A DNA stretch of 25,312 nt from a virus, in the IMG/VR virus record IMGVR_UViG_3300031885_000106, positions 1 to 25,312 of that record. The stretch is one strand, 5' to 3'. A program made the position numbers and the translations under genes. Under the pieces are notes generated by a model. The model was not told where the DNA came from and ran no database searches. It was given only the letters and a program-made list of their open reading frames with translations. Positions 18,249-25,312 of this stretch are shown here, piece after piece. How positions within the stretch are numbered: position 1 is the stretch's first letter; each line of letters opens with the position of its first letter.

Positions 18249-18685
18249 TGTCTGTTCACATAACTGCGGGCACACGCTTCGTCGGTGCAGGTGGTATCGG
18301 CATCCGCATGAACTTGGATATCGACTGGCGTCGCACCGAGGTCGAGCAGCAAGCAATGTCTGCTGCAGCCGAAAGTCTCAAGGCGGGTGCTAAAGCGACT
18401 CAAGACCAGGCGAAGGATGTCGTGCACGTAATCACGGGCACGTTGCAGAACTCTATCCATGTAACGAACAACCCAAACGAGGGCGACCGCACAGAAGAAG
18501 CGGCAATGCACGATCTAGCGGGTACTGTGCCCGACCCCGTTATGTCCAAGAGCAGGCTGTCTCTGTGGGTGATTGCCAACACGTTCTACGCCATCTATGA
18601 GGAAATGCGCCACCCATACCTGTATCCGTCGATGTCTGCTGCCGGTCCAGCAGCTCTCGCTTACATGCAGGAAAACCGCATATGA
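18248..18685 (+). CDS. HK97 gp10-like tail-completion protein, 145 aa
   Basis: GTG start at 18248 overlapping the previous stop by one base. Helical N-terminal half (EQQAMSAAAESLKAGAKATQ), VVHVITGTLQNSIHVT (TGxLxxSI motif of this family), FYAIYEEMRHPYLYPSMSAA (the HP-x-L-x-P motif) and a helical end. Members act at the head-tail junction during tail completion. The next gene's ATG overlaps its stop. Confidence 0.85.
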   Translation: MSVHITAGTRFVGAGGIGIRMNLDIDWRRTEVEQQAMSAAAESLKAGAKATQDQAKDVVHVITGTLQNSIHVTNNPNEGDRTEEAAMHDLAGTVPDPVMSKSRLSLWVIANTFYAIYEEMRHPYLYPSMSAAGPAALAYMQENRI

Positions 18686-19104
18686 AAGAGATCGCCGACC
18701 CTGTAGCTGCGCTCGTCGCCTATCTGCGATCGCAATCAGAATTCGCCGACCTTGTTGGAGCAGAGCACATCTACGGTGATAGCCTACCTTCGCAGGCCGG
18801 TATGCCGCGTAAGGCCGTTACTATACGCCACGCAGGCGGGGGCGGCAGAGAACTCTACTTGCCGATCATTCGTCCGAGACTTGAGGTCCGCTGTTACGGC
18901 GAGACCGATCGTGAGGCTTCCAGAGTGTTCTGGGCTCTGTACAGCATCTTGAACGGGCAGTGCAATCTCATTGCGAATGACACCCGACTCATGTCGGTGC
19001 TATTCGACGCGGGGCCGTCTGCACTACAGGACGAGACGCTGAACACCCCATTTAAGTTGGGATACCTAGAGGTTATCAGCCAACAGGAACTTGTGACCAC
19101 GTAA
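18682..19104 (+). CDS. Tail terminator protein, 140 aa
   Basis: ATG at 18682 overlapping the previous stop (ATGA). Begins EIADPVAALVAYLRSQSEFADLVG and continues IYGDSLPSQAGMPRKAVTI, PIIRPRLEVRCYGETDREA and FKLGYLEVISQQELVT. This is the order and length of the lambda gpU/HK97 gp11-type tail terminators, which cap the tail tube at its proximal end. Position before the major tail protein agrees. Confidence 0.8.
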   Translation: MKEIADPVAALVAYLRSQSEFADLVGAEHIYGDSLPSQAGMPRKAVTIRHAGGGGRELYLPIIRPRLEVRCYGETDREASRVFWALYSILNGQCNLIANDTRLMSVLFDAGPSALQDETLNTPFKLGYLEVISQQELVTT

Positions 19105-19114
19105 GGAGGTCATC

Positions 19115-19675
19115 ATGGCATACGAAGCGATCCTTGTCGGAAGCGGCGAGATATTCGTCGCGCCTGTGGGAGAGACGTTCCCAGCGGTCAACGCCGTACC
19201 CGCAGGCACCTGGTTGTCGTTGGGCGAGATCGACGGTGGTGTAACTGTCAATCACGAGCAGAAGCTCGATGAGCACTACGTCGACTCGGAGACGGCTCCC
19301 GTGAAGGTCACACGAAGCCAGGAGGGTGTCACGCTCACGTGCAACCTGGCCGACGCGACTCTCGAGAACCTGGCACGCCTGCTCAATAACCAGACCGTGA
19401 TCCCTGCGGTTGGTCCGCCAGCGACCAGGAAGATAGGAATGTACCGCGGGTTCCAGGTACAGGAGTTCTCGGTGCTGTTCCGAGCGAACTCTCCGTACGG
19501 TCCATACCCGGCGCAGTTCGAGCTGCCACGCGGATACGTCGGCGGCAACTTTGGGCGCTCCTTCGTCAAGGACACCAAGACGTTGACGCCCGTTGAGTTC
19601 CACGTGATGGTCGACGACAACGCCATAACCGACGCGGAGAAGTTCGGTCGGCTAGTCGCACAGTCCTCGGCGTAA
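19115..19675 (+). CDS. Major tail protein, 186 aa
   Basis: Tail tube subunit. ATG at 19115 with AAGGAGG six bases upstream. N-terminal AILVGSGEIFVAPVGETFP (5-23), TWLSLGEIDGGVTVNHEQKL (about 32-51), SETAPVKVTRSQEGVTLTCN and LEFHVMVDD-like end (TPVEFHVMVDDNA) match the tube-protein pattern of siphoviruses in which a G-x-V/I-F-VAP start precedes a beta-sandwich. Gene order (terminator, tube, chaperones, tape measure) is canonical. Confidence 0.88.
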   Translation: MAYEAILVGSGEIFVAPVGETFPAVNAVPAGTWLSLGEIDGGVTVNHEQKLDEHYVDSETAPVKVTRSQEGVTLTCNLADATLENLARLLNNQTVIPAVGPPATRKIGMYRGFQVQEFSVLFRANSPYGPYPAQFELPRGYVGGNFGRSFVKDTKTLTPVEFHVMVDDNAITDAEKFGRLVAQSSA

Positions 19676-19715
19676 GCCCACAGGGCCGTGCACAGAAGAA
19701 GAGAGGTGACCCGCT

Positions 19716-20081
19716 ATGAATGAGAACCATGAACTCGACCTCGACATACTGGCGCCCAAACCGCCAGGAGTCACAGTTGGTGGTGCCCGCTACAAGCTGC
19801 TGACAGCCGATCAGATCAGCCTAGCGGACGCCGCCAGAGCGCGGCAGATTACACGACGTGTTACGGCTATCACAAAGGACATCACCGACAGCGACGAGGA
19901 TCCAGACCCGGAGGCTGTTCAACGCCTAGAACAGTCGGCTGACGAGCTGCTCGCCCTGATAGTTCCGAGCATGCCGGAAGAGGTGCGGAGGGGCCTCAGT
20001 TTGCCGCAGCGACACGCGCTCATGCGTTTTTTTCAGGAGGAGACGTCCAAGGTGGGCTTAGCCTTCCCCGAGATCTCATAG
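19716..20081 (+). CDS. Tail assembly chaperone, short form (lambda gpG-like), 121 aa
   Basis: ATG at 19716 behind GAGGTGA. The product of normal decoding ends at TAG 20079-20081. Its role by analogy with lambda gpG is to coat the tape measure during tube assembly. Recognisable parts are the TVGGARYKLLTADQISLADA strand-helix start and an acidic helical middle. Near the 3' end the codons CGT TTT TTT contain a slippery heptamer (20027-20033), where some ribosomes should shift to -1 and make the long form. Confidence 0.85.
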   Translation: MNENHELDLDILAPKPPGVTVGGARYKLLTADQISLADAARARQITRRVTAITKDITDSDEDPDPEAVQRLEQSADELLALIVPSMPEEVRRGLSLPQRHALMRFFQEETSKVGLAFPEIS

Positions 20082-20410
20082 TCTGCATTGCGCGGAACTC
20101 CTACTATTACGGGCTAGGGTGGGACGAGCAGCTACGCATGCCGGCCCGAGCGTGGCTGCGATACGTGAGGCTCCTAAACAGGTTCACAGCAGAGGAGGCC
20201 TTGCTTGCAGAGCTCGTTGCGACCGCTCCTCACCTCGACAGGACGCAACACCAAGCATTCCGAGGAATGCTTAGCCGTCTCGCATCTCAAGATGAAGAAG
20301 GTGAGACGAGTGCGGTCACGCTCAGAGAGGCTGGTATGAGTCCAGCTGCTCACAAGGCTCGTCTGGCGCTGATAGGTATATCAGTGATAACGGTGCCGAA
20401 GGATGGCTGA
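19716..20410 (+). CDS. Tail assembly chaperone, -1 frameshift fusion (gpGT-like), about 231 aa
   Basis: After the heptamer T TTT TTT at 20027-20033 the -1 frame is open from 20033 to the TGA at 20408-20410. It encodes LPRDLIVCIARNSYYYGLGW, then MPARAWLRYVRLLNRFTAEE and a helical end, 125 residues after 106 shared ones. The T part has no convincing ribosome binding site at its in-frame ATG (20138), and sense-coding sequence continues above that ATG to the slip site, so it is probably made only by frameshifting, as in lambda G-T. It overlaps the tape measure start by 8 bp. Confidence 0.85.
20027..20033 (+). promoter_or_regulatory. Slippery site for programmed -1 frameshift
   Basis: Seven T residues in phase T TTT TTT with the upstream reading frame, followed by CAGGAGGAG. 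Shifting by -1 enters the frame that leads into the downstream chaperone segment. Confidence 0.85.
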
Positions 20411-23400
20411 TCTCGGTACGGGCGAACTCGAGCTAGACGCCGATACCACCGGTCTCGAAGCGGGACTGTCTCGAGGTGAGAAGTCCGTTTACGGCTTCGC
20501 GACGACCGTCAAGGGCGCCGGTATCACTATGCAGATGCTCGGCGACCAGATGGTGCGAGCTGTCGGCTCGGTTATAAACGTCTCCGTATCCTACGAGAAC
20601 GCGATGGCTGGCGTCCAGAAGGCTGCCGGCCTCTCTACTACTGATCTTCGAGCGCTCGAGACGGTTCTGATCGCCCTGTCAATGCGTATACCGGTCAAGT
20701 TCGAAGACATCGCCGGCATTGCACAGGCCGCTGCCGAGGCTGGCATCCAAGGCGTCGACAATCTCACACGCGTCACCGAAGCTGTTTCGACTCTGGCCGC
20801 CGTGACCACTATGACGGCGGATACTGCGACGAAGAACATCGCTCGGTTCTCTGCAATCATGGGCATGCCTATTGAGCAGGTCAACAACTTCGCGAACGCT
20901 CTGGTACTTCTCGCTGTTAAGACAGCCGCTACCGAGAACGAGATCGCCGACATGGCGCTGGCGCTATCGAGCACGGGAGCTGTTGTAGGACTATCTTACC
21001 AGCAAGTTCTCGGACTCGCTGATGCACTTGCCTCTCTAGGTATCTCCACGCAGAAGGCCGGCACTGCGATCCAGCGTACCTTCTCCGACATGGCAGACGC
21101 GACGGTTAAGGGCGGTGCTACTCTGCAAACCTGGGCGACCGTTGCACATATGTCCGCCGACGAGTTCGTCGCGGCGTTCAAAGATCGCCCGATGGAGGCT
21201 CTGCTCGCACTCGTCGCTGGGCTCAAGGGAGTTATCGATGCTGGCGGGAACGCTTATGAGGTTCTGGGAGCGCTCGGCATCAACGAGGTGCGCCAGCGTG
21301 AGGTACTCCTGCGGCTAGCAGCTGCCTACGACAGCGTTATCTCCGACATTAGCCTCGCCAGTGTTGGCTGGGAGCAGAACAACGCTATGACCCAGATGGC
21401 GGAGGTACGATTCGCCACACTGGGCTCACAGATGACCATTACGCACAATACCCTCAGTGCACTTGCACGCACTATTGGTGACACCCTAAAGCCTGCGATC
21501 TACATGGCAGCAGAAGAAGTGGCAAAGCTGGCGAGGAATCTTGGGTCGTTTGTAGCGGCCCATCCGCAGCTAGTTGCAGTCACCCTTGCTGCTGCGGCCG
21601 CTGCAGGAGCGCTCCTGATCCTTGGTGGTACCGGCCTGATCGCGTTCGCTGTGATAGCTACCGCGGGGCCGATACTGCTGGCGGCTGCTGGTAACATGGG
21701 CCTCTTCACGGTGGCGCTGATCGCTGTTGCCGTCGTCATCGGCAGCTTCATAGCGACTTGGGGTGACATGATGGACACCCTGAGCATGCTGCGCGATGTT
21801 GCCTCAACGGTCGTCGACGCACTGGCGGCGCCTGTGGAGGCTCTCGGAGGCTTGATTGACGTCGTTGGTGCTATAGGCGACGCCGTGATGAGCTCTGTTG
21901 ACGTCGTGGGCTCTGGCATATCTGCACTCGTAGACATCTTCTCTTCTGGACTGGGAGCTCTCGTCGACATCGTCGCCACGACTGCTGTCACGGTCTATCA
22001 GTTCCTGCAGTACCTGAACCCGTTTGCAATCTTCTCGCCCTCGTTGGTCGACGAGGTCACGCGTGGTATCGACTTAATCATCGCGAAGTACGGCACACTA
22101 ACCTACATCAAAGGCCCCCTAGAAGATGCGCGTGTTTCTATCGATGACCTGAAAGAGGCAGTAAAGGCTGTCTCTGACGTTATTCAGCAACGTCAGACAG
22201 ATGAACTCGATAAAGCACTAGCCCTCCTAGGGGAGCAGACGCCTGCAGCTTATGCGAAGGCAAAGGATGCAGTCGACACTCTCAAGGATGCCATCTCGAC
22301 TCTTAGTGACCAGATAAGCATCGAGCAGACGAGGCTCGACGACCTCGGGAGTGCTCTCGACCTCTCAAAGGCGGCACACCAAGCTATTAAGGACGAGATC
22401 GACAAGGTTAAGAGGTCTCTCCGAGACGCCACCGATGCTCTCCAGTTCTGGCAGGACGCGCAGCTAGTCGGGACGCAGGCGTTTACGGACCAGATGTTTG
22501 ACCTTGAACAGCAGATCGCACGCGTGCAGCTCGCACTGATCAACGTTCAGGAGTCTGCTTCCTTCCAGACGATACTGCAGCAGATATCGGATCTGGACGA
22601 CCAGATCGATGGTCTACGTGACCAGTTGAGTGGTGCGGAGGGCGACGCTCGAGACGCTATCCAAGCACAGGTTGACTCACTGACGGACCAGCGAGATGCT
22701 CTGCAGGCTGCAGCTGACGGTATGACCCAGCCACTCCAAGACGAGCTAGATCACCTCCAGAATAAAGCGGAGGCTACGCGACTCGAGGAGAGGCTTCAGC
22801 TCGACCCACTGAAGAAGAAGATCGAGGAGACAGCCAAGCCGATCAAGGAGTTCACGTTCGCCGAGATCATCCAGGGTGTCAAGGATGCTAATGACGGCAT
22901 AGGGACGTTCTCGGGATCTCTCGACACTCTACAACAGGCAGAGACAGATCATGCAGCGAGCCTCAAGGATCTCCAGGACGCCTACGATACACAGAAAGAT
23001 AAGGTCGACACCCTTAAGGATGCGCAGAAGGGTCTCAACGATGTCCTGAAGGACTTTCAGTCAACTCTCACTGACACAGCTTCCATTGCGCAGAGCGAGC
23101 TGCAGAAGTTGGAGAGCGCTACTGGGGGGGCCGGAAAGGCTGCAGCGAATCTGGATGCCGTCCGCAAGGCGATGGAGGGAATCGGTGATCCTGAGACTCT
23201 AGCTAAGCTAGACGAAGCTAAGAAGAAGTGGGAAGAGCAGCAGCAGTCGATTCAGGACTTCCAGAACAAGATCGAGGAGTTCAAGAAGAACCTGGACAGC
23301 TTCGTGAGCAAGGTCCAAACCGTCTGCGGGGTAGCGGCGGAGATCTTCCACTGGCTTGCTCTCTTCTTCGTAACGAGCTTCCTAAACCTCATCACCGCTG

Positions 23401-24167
23401 GGATTCTCGGCACAATCATCCTGTGGAAGATCATATGGGACAAGTGGGGCGACGACATCAAGAAGTTCTTCGGTGCTGTGTGGGGTGCCATAGCTTACGG
23501 AATAGGCTGGACGCTCAATCTCATTGGAGACTTGATCAAAGGTGCGTGGGAGGTTATCCAGACGGTAACTACGACGGTCTGGGGCGCCATCTCGGGTTTC
23601 TTCACAGGTTGGTGGGACACGCTGTACCGCACAGTTCAGACAGTTTTGGGCGATATCGGCAAACTGATCAGCGACACATGGGGCGGTATCGCCTGGCTCA
23701 CCGGAATCTCTTGGGGCCTGGTACAGACAGCTGTGATAGGTGTCATCGACGTTATCAAGGCTGCTTGGAACGGGCTAGGTACGGCCCTGAAGTGGACCTG
23801 GAACAACGTTATTCGGCCGGTACTCCAGGCCCTGTGTGACGCCTACAACAACACTATTGGGCTGCTTGCAGGAATACCAGGCATACCGGGGCCGGGGCAT
23901 ATCGGCCCCGTACCCTACGTATACGCTCAGGGAACGAACTGGTCTCCAGGAGGTCTTGCAATAGTGGGAGAGCTCGGCCCAGAGCTCGTTAACCTGCCAA
24001 CAGGTTCACAAGTACACACCGCAGACGAGACTCGCGACCTGCTGCGAGCAACGACTAACTACTACTTCCAGGAAGGATCGATAGTGATCCCGGCGAAGGA
24101 CCTTGACGAGATGCGCTCCGTTCAGGACTTCTTCGACAGACTGTCGAAGGTAGTGAGGACGCGATGA
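20403..24167 (+). CDS. Tail tape measure protein, 1254 aa
   Basis: Sets tail length and is ejected with DNA. ATG at 20403 overlaps the chaperone stop, so it is translationally coupled. Residues about 60-300 are a phage tail tape-measure core domain (SYENAMAGVQKAAGLS, AAAEAGIQGVDNLTRVTEAV, ALGINEVRQREVLLRLA). Residues about 389-454 are strongly hydrophobic. Residues about 575-970 are long coiled coil. About 972-1140 has another hydrophobic stretch and Trp-rich amphipathic repeats (VWGAIAYGIGW, VWGAISGFFTGWW, TWGGIAWLTGISWG). The C-terminus has the conserved LAIVGELGPELVNLPTGSQV (about 1180-1199). At about 1.5 Å per residue the tail would be near 190 nm (rule of thumb). Confidence 0.95.
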   Translation: MADLGTGELELDADTTGLEAGLSRGEKSVYGFATTVKGAGITMQMLGDQMVRAVGSVINVSVSYENAMAGVQKAAGLSTTDLRALETVLIALSMRIPVKFEDIAGIAQAAAEAGIQGVDNLTRVTEAVSTLAAVTTMTADTATKNIARFSAIMGMPIEQVNNFANALVLLAVKTAATENEIADMALALSSTGAVVGLSYQQVLGLADALASLGISTQKAGTAIQRTFSDMADATVKGGATLQTWATVAHMSADEFVAAFKDRPMEALLALVAGLKGVIDAGGNAYEVLGALGINEVRQREVLLRLAAAYDSVISDISLASVGWEQNNAMTQMAEVRFATLGSQMTITHNTLSALARTIGDTLKPAIYMAAEEVAKLARNLGSFVAAHPQLVAVTLAAAAAAGALLILGGTGLIAFAVIATAGPILLAAAGNMGLFTVALIAVAVVIGSFIATWGDMMDTLSMLRDVASTVVDALAAPVEALGGLIDVVGAIGDAVMSSVDVVGSGISALVDIFSSGLGALVDIVATTAVTVYQFLQYLNPFAIFSPSLVDEVTRGIDLIIAKYGTLTYIKGPLEDARVSIDDLKEAVKAVSDVIQQRQTDELDKALALLGEQTPAAYAKAKDAVDTLKDAISTLSDQISIEQTRLDDLGSALDLSKAAHQAIKDEIDKVKRSLRDATDALQFWQDAQLVGTQAFTDQMFDLEQQIARVQLALINVQESASFQTILQQISDLDDQIDGLRDQLSGAEGDARDAIQAQVDSLTDQRDALQAAADGMTQPLQDELDHLQNKAEATRLEERLQLDPLKKKIEETAKPIKEFTFAEIIQGVKDANDGIGTFSGSLDTLQQAETDHAASLKDLQDAYDTQKDKVDTLKDAQKGLNDVLKDFQSTLTDTASIAQSELQKLESATGGAGKAAANLDAVRKAMEGIGDPETLAKLDEAKKKWEEQQQSIQDFQNKIEEFKKNLDSFVSKVQTVCGVAAEIFHWLALFFVTSFLNLITAGILGTIILWKIIWDKWGDDIKKFFGAVWGAIAYGIGWTLNLIGDLIKGAWEVIQTVTTTVWGAISGFFTGWWDTLYRTVQTVLGDIGKLISDTWGGIAWLTGISWGLVQTAVIGVIDVIKAAWNGLGTALKWTWNNVIRPVLQALCDAYNNTIGLLAGIPGIPGPGHIGPVPYVYAQGTNWSPGGLAIVGELGPELVNLPTGSQVHTADETRDLLRATTNYYFQEGSIVIPAKDLDEMRSVQDFFDRLSKVVRTR

Positions 24168-25312
24168 CGACGATCACGACGGCCTGCGGGTACGCGTTCA
24201 GCTCGTCGAACGACATCTGTCTGCTCCGGAATCCCAGCAACGGTTACCTGTACGCCGTCTGCATCACGTGGGTCGATGGCGTCGTATTGGCGTACAGGTC
24301 TACGGACGACGGCACCACCTGGAGCAACCTTAGTGCTCCGACGTCGAAGCCCCCAAGGGACTACGACGTCTCCGCTTGCCTGGATGGCAGCGGGAACCTG
24401 TGCATCGTGTACGGCGGCACGGGCTCTCCGGCTGGAAGTCTCGACGAGATCTACTTCATGAAGTGGAACGGCTCGACCTGGACGGGCCCGACGCTGGTGG
24501 TACACGACCACGGGTACGCCCAGATGCGCTGCAAGATTGCTAGGGACGGCACTAATTTGCACGTCGTGTGGTGTGCTAGGGACGCCTCGCACACGCTGCT
24601 CGCCATTCCGAAGTATCGAAAGTCCACCGACGGCGGAGCAACGTGGTCTGCCACGACGAATCTGCCATGCCCATCGAGCGCGGGCTTCTTCGATGCGTTC
24701 CTGATGGTTACGGCGGCGGGCATGGTTCACGCGTTCTTCGTTGGTTATTCGTATGGCTATAGCGGCGTGCAGGGGTTGTACGAGCTCGTCTCGACCGATC
24801 ACGGTGCTAGCTGGCCTAGCTATTCGCTCCTGCTTGAACTCTGGCATCCCTGTCACGTCAACAGTCCGTTCGTCGTCGAGGACAGTTCCGGCCAGCTCCA
24901 CATGTGCTTCGCTGGGCTTCTCAGCTCGCCTGGACACTCGCCCGGCGTCTGTTACATGCGTCAGGTTTCGGGCTCTTGGGGGGCACCTGAAGCCGTCATC
25001 GAACGGCATACGGGTGGTTGCCAACTGGCCCTTTACACGGGCGCGGCGGCTGCAAATGTGCCTACGATCGTTTTCGTCGACTCCTCGGAGGTGATGAGCT
25101 GGACGATTAAGACGGTCCGCCGCGTCGGATCCGGCTGGAGTTCTCCGATCCAGCTGGCGGGCCCGCCGCCGACGTATCTGGGTCGCCCGAAGATCTCTGC
25201 TCAAGTGAGCGGCTGGAAGTTCCCGGTGTGCTGGGGCGGAGCCAGTCTTTGGACCTACAGCGAGCTGCTCATGGAGCACGCGCCCGGCCAGCCCACGATG
25301 CTGACGCGCTCG
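24164..25312 (+). CDS. Asp-box (BNR/sialidase-like) beta-propeller tail protein, partial (383 codons, 3' end missing)
   Basis: ATG at 24164 overlaps the tape-measure stop (ATGA), and the frame stays open to the window end. Three Asp boxes (S-x-D-x-G-x-x-W) are seen: STDDGTTW (46-53), STDGGATW (154-161) and STDHGASW (210-217), each after a strand, typical of sialidase-type propellers. Other blades repeat the pattern 'hydrophobic strand, V-W/V-F' (LHVVWCARD, MVHAFFVGY, LHMCFAGLL). Asp boxes are structural and do not prove sialidase activity; an Arg triad cannot be confirmed from this sequence. The position after the tape measure, where a distal tail protein is expected, suggests a tail-tip glycan-binding protein. 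Confidence 0.8.
   Translation, partial: MTTITTACGYAFSSSNDICLLRNPSNGYLYAVCITWVDGVVLAYRSTDDGTTWSNLSAPTSKPPRDYDVSACLDGSGNLCIVYGGTGSPAGSLDEIYFMKWNGSTWTGPTLVVHDHGYAQMRCKIARDGTNLHVVWCARDASHTLLAIPKYRKSTDGGATWSATTNLPCPSSAGFFDAFLMVTAAGMVHAFFVGYSYGYSGVQGLYELVSTDHGASWPSYSLLLELWHPCHVNSPFVVEDSSGQLHMCFAGLLSSPGHSPGVCYMRQVSGSWGAPEAVIERHTGGCQLALYTGAAAANVPTIVFVDSSEVMSWTIKTVRRVGSGWSSPIQLAGPPPTYLGRPKISAQVSGWKFPVCWGGASLWTYSELLMEHAPGQPTMLTRS

Noticed and set aside
24122-25279. Long minus-strand open frame (385 codons) opposite the Asp-box gene.
   Set aside because: It is Arg/Ala/His-rich with no family pattern and lies opposite a frame with three clear Asp boxes and an ATGA-coupled start; typical shadow in G+C-rich DNA.

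Overview
The window is part of the genome of a tailed double-stranded DNA phage (or prophage) with a long, non-contractile (siphovirus-type) tail and an HK97-fold head. The right-hand 16.6 kb (8715-25312, + strand) is a complete, canonical morphogenesis module up to the start of the tail-tip genes. No host gene, integrase, polymerase, tRNA or CRISPR array is visible. Strong AAAGGAGG-type ribosome binding sites, frequent GTG/TTG starts, sigma70-like promoters and a lipobox protein fit a moderately high-G+C bacterial host, but the sequence does not identify which one.

Layout. (1) 1-4135, - strand: very tightly packed small genes, many overlapping by 1-8 nt and several only 18-56 codons long. 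They form one operon started by a promoter at 4155-4185 (genes 4135 to 3226), one started at 3170-3199 (genes 3146 to 155) and the start of a third (promoter 93-122). Most are conserved-looking phage hypotheticals or small zinc-binding proteins. (2) 4186-4419: a non-coding block with GA/CT inverted repeats around an A+T-rich core, a candidate replication origin. (3) 4420-5470, - strand: a three-gene operon. (4) 5570-8369: a region of single-gene units on both strands, each with its own promoter and usually a hairpin terminator. It contains three paralogous genes for proteins built on a 13-residue SEKGKxARxxYMx repeat, a ribbon-helix-helix-like protein and a lipoprotein. (5) 8370-8714: non-coding, with an array of 19-bp tandem repeats and a probable late promoter just before the terminase genes. 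(6) 8715-25312, + strand: terminase small and large subunits, three small membrane proteins, portal, prohead protease, major capsid protein, two putative accessory head proteins, a connector region (adaptor, head closure, HK97-gp10-like, tail terminator), major tail protein, tail assembly chaperones joined by a programmed -1 frameshift, a 1254-residue tape measure protein, and an Asp-box (sialidase-like) propeller protein running off the right edge.

How it works together. Terminase packages DNA through the portal into a procapsid built from the capsid protein, whose N-terminal delta domain is removed by the protease. The connector proteins close the head and join it to a tail whose length is set by the tape measure and whose polymerisation is assisted by the G/GT-type chaperones. 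The left arm is probably the early or accessory part of the genome.

The most distinctive observations are: a promoter family with the shared layout GTTGCGG-N7-(-35)-N18-(-10) on both strands; the three dispersed SEKGK-repeat genes, one of them a low-G+C promoter-gene-terminator cassette flanked by an 18-bp direct repeat; the 19-bp repeat array upstream of terminase; and an Asp-box propeller placed directly after the tape measure gene.
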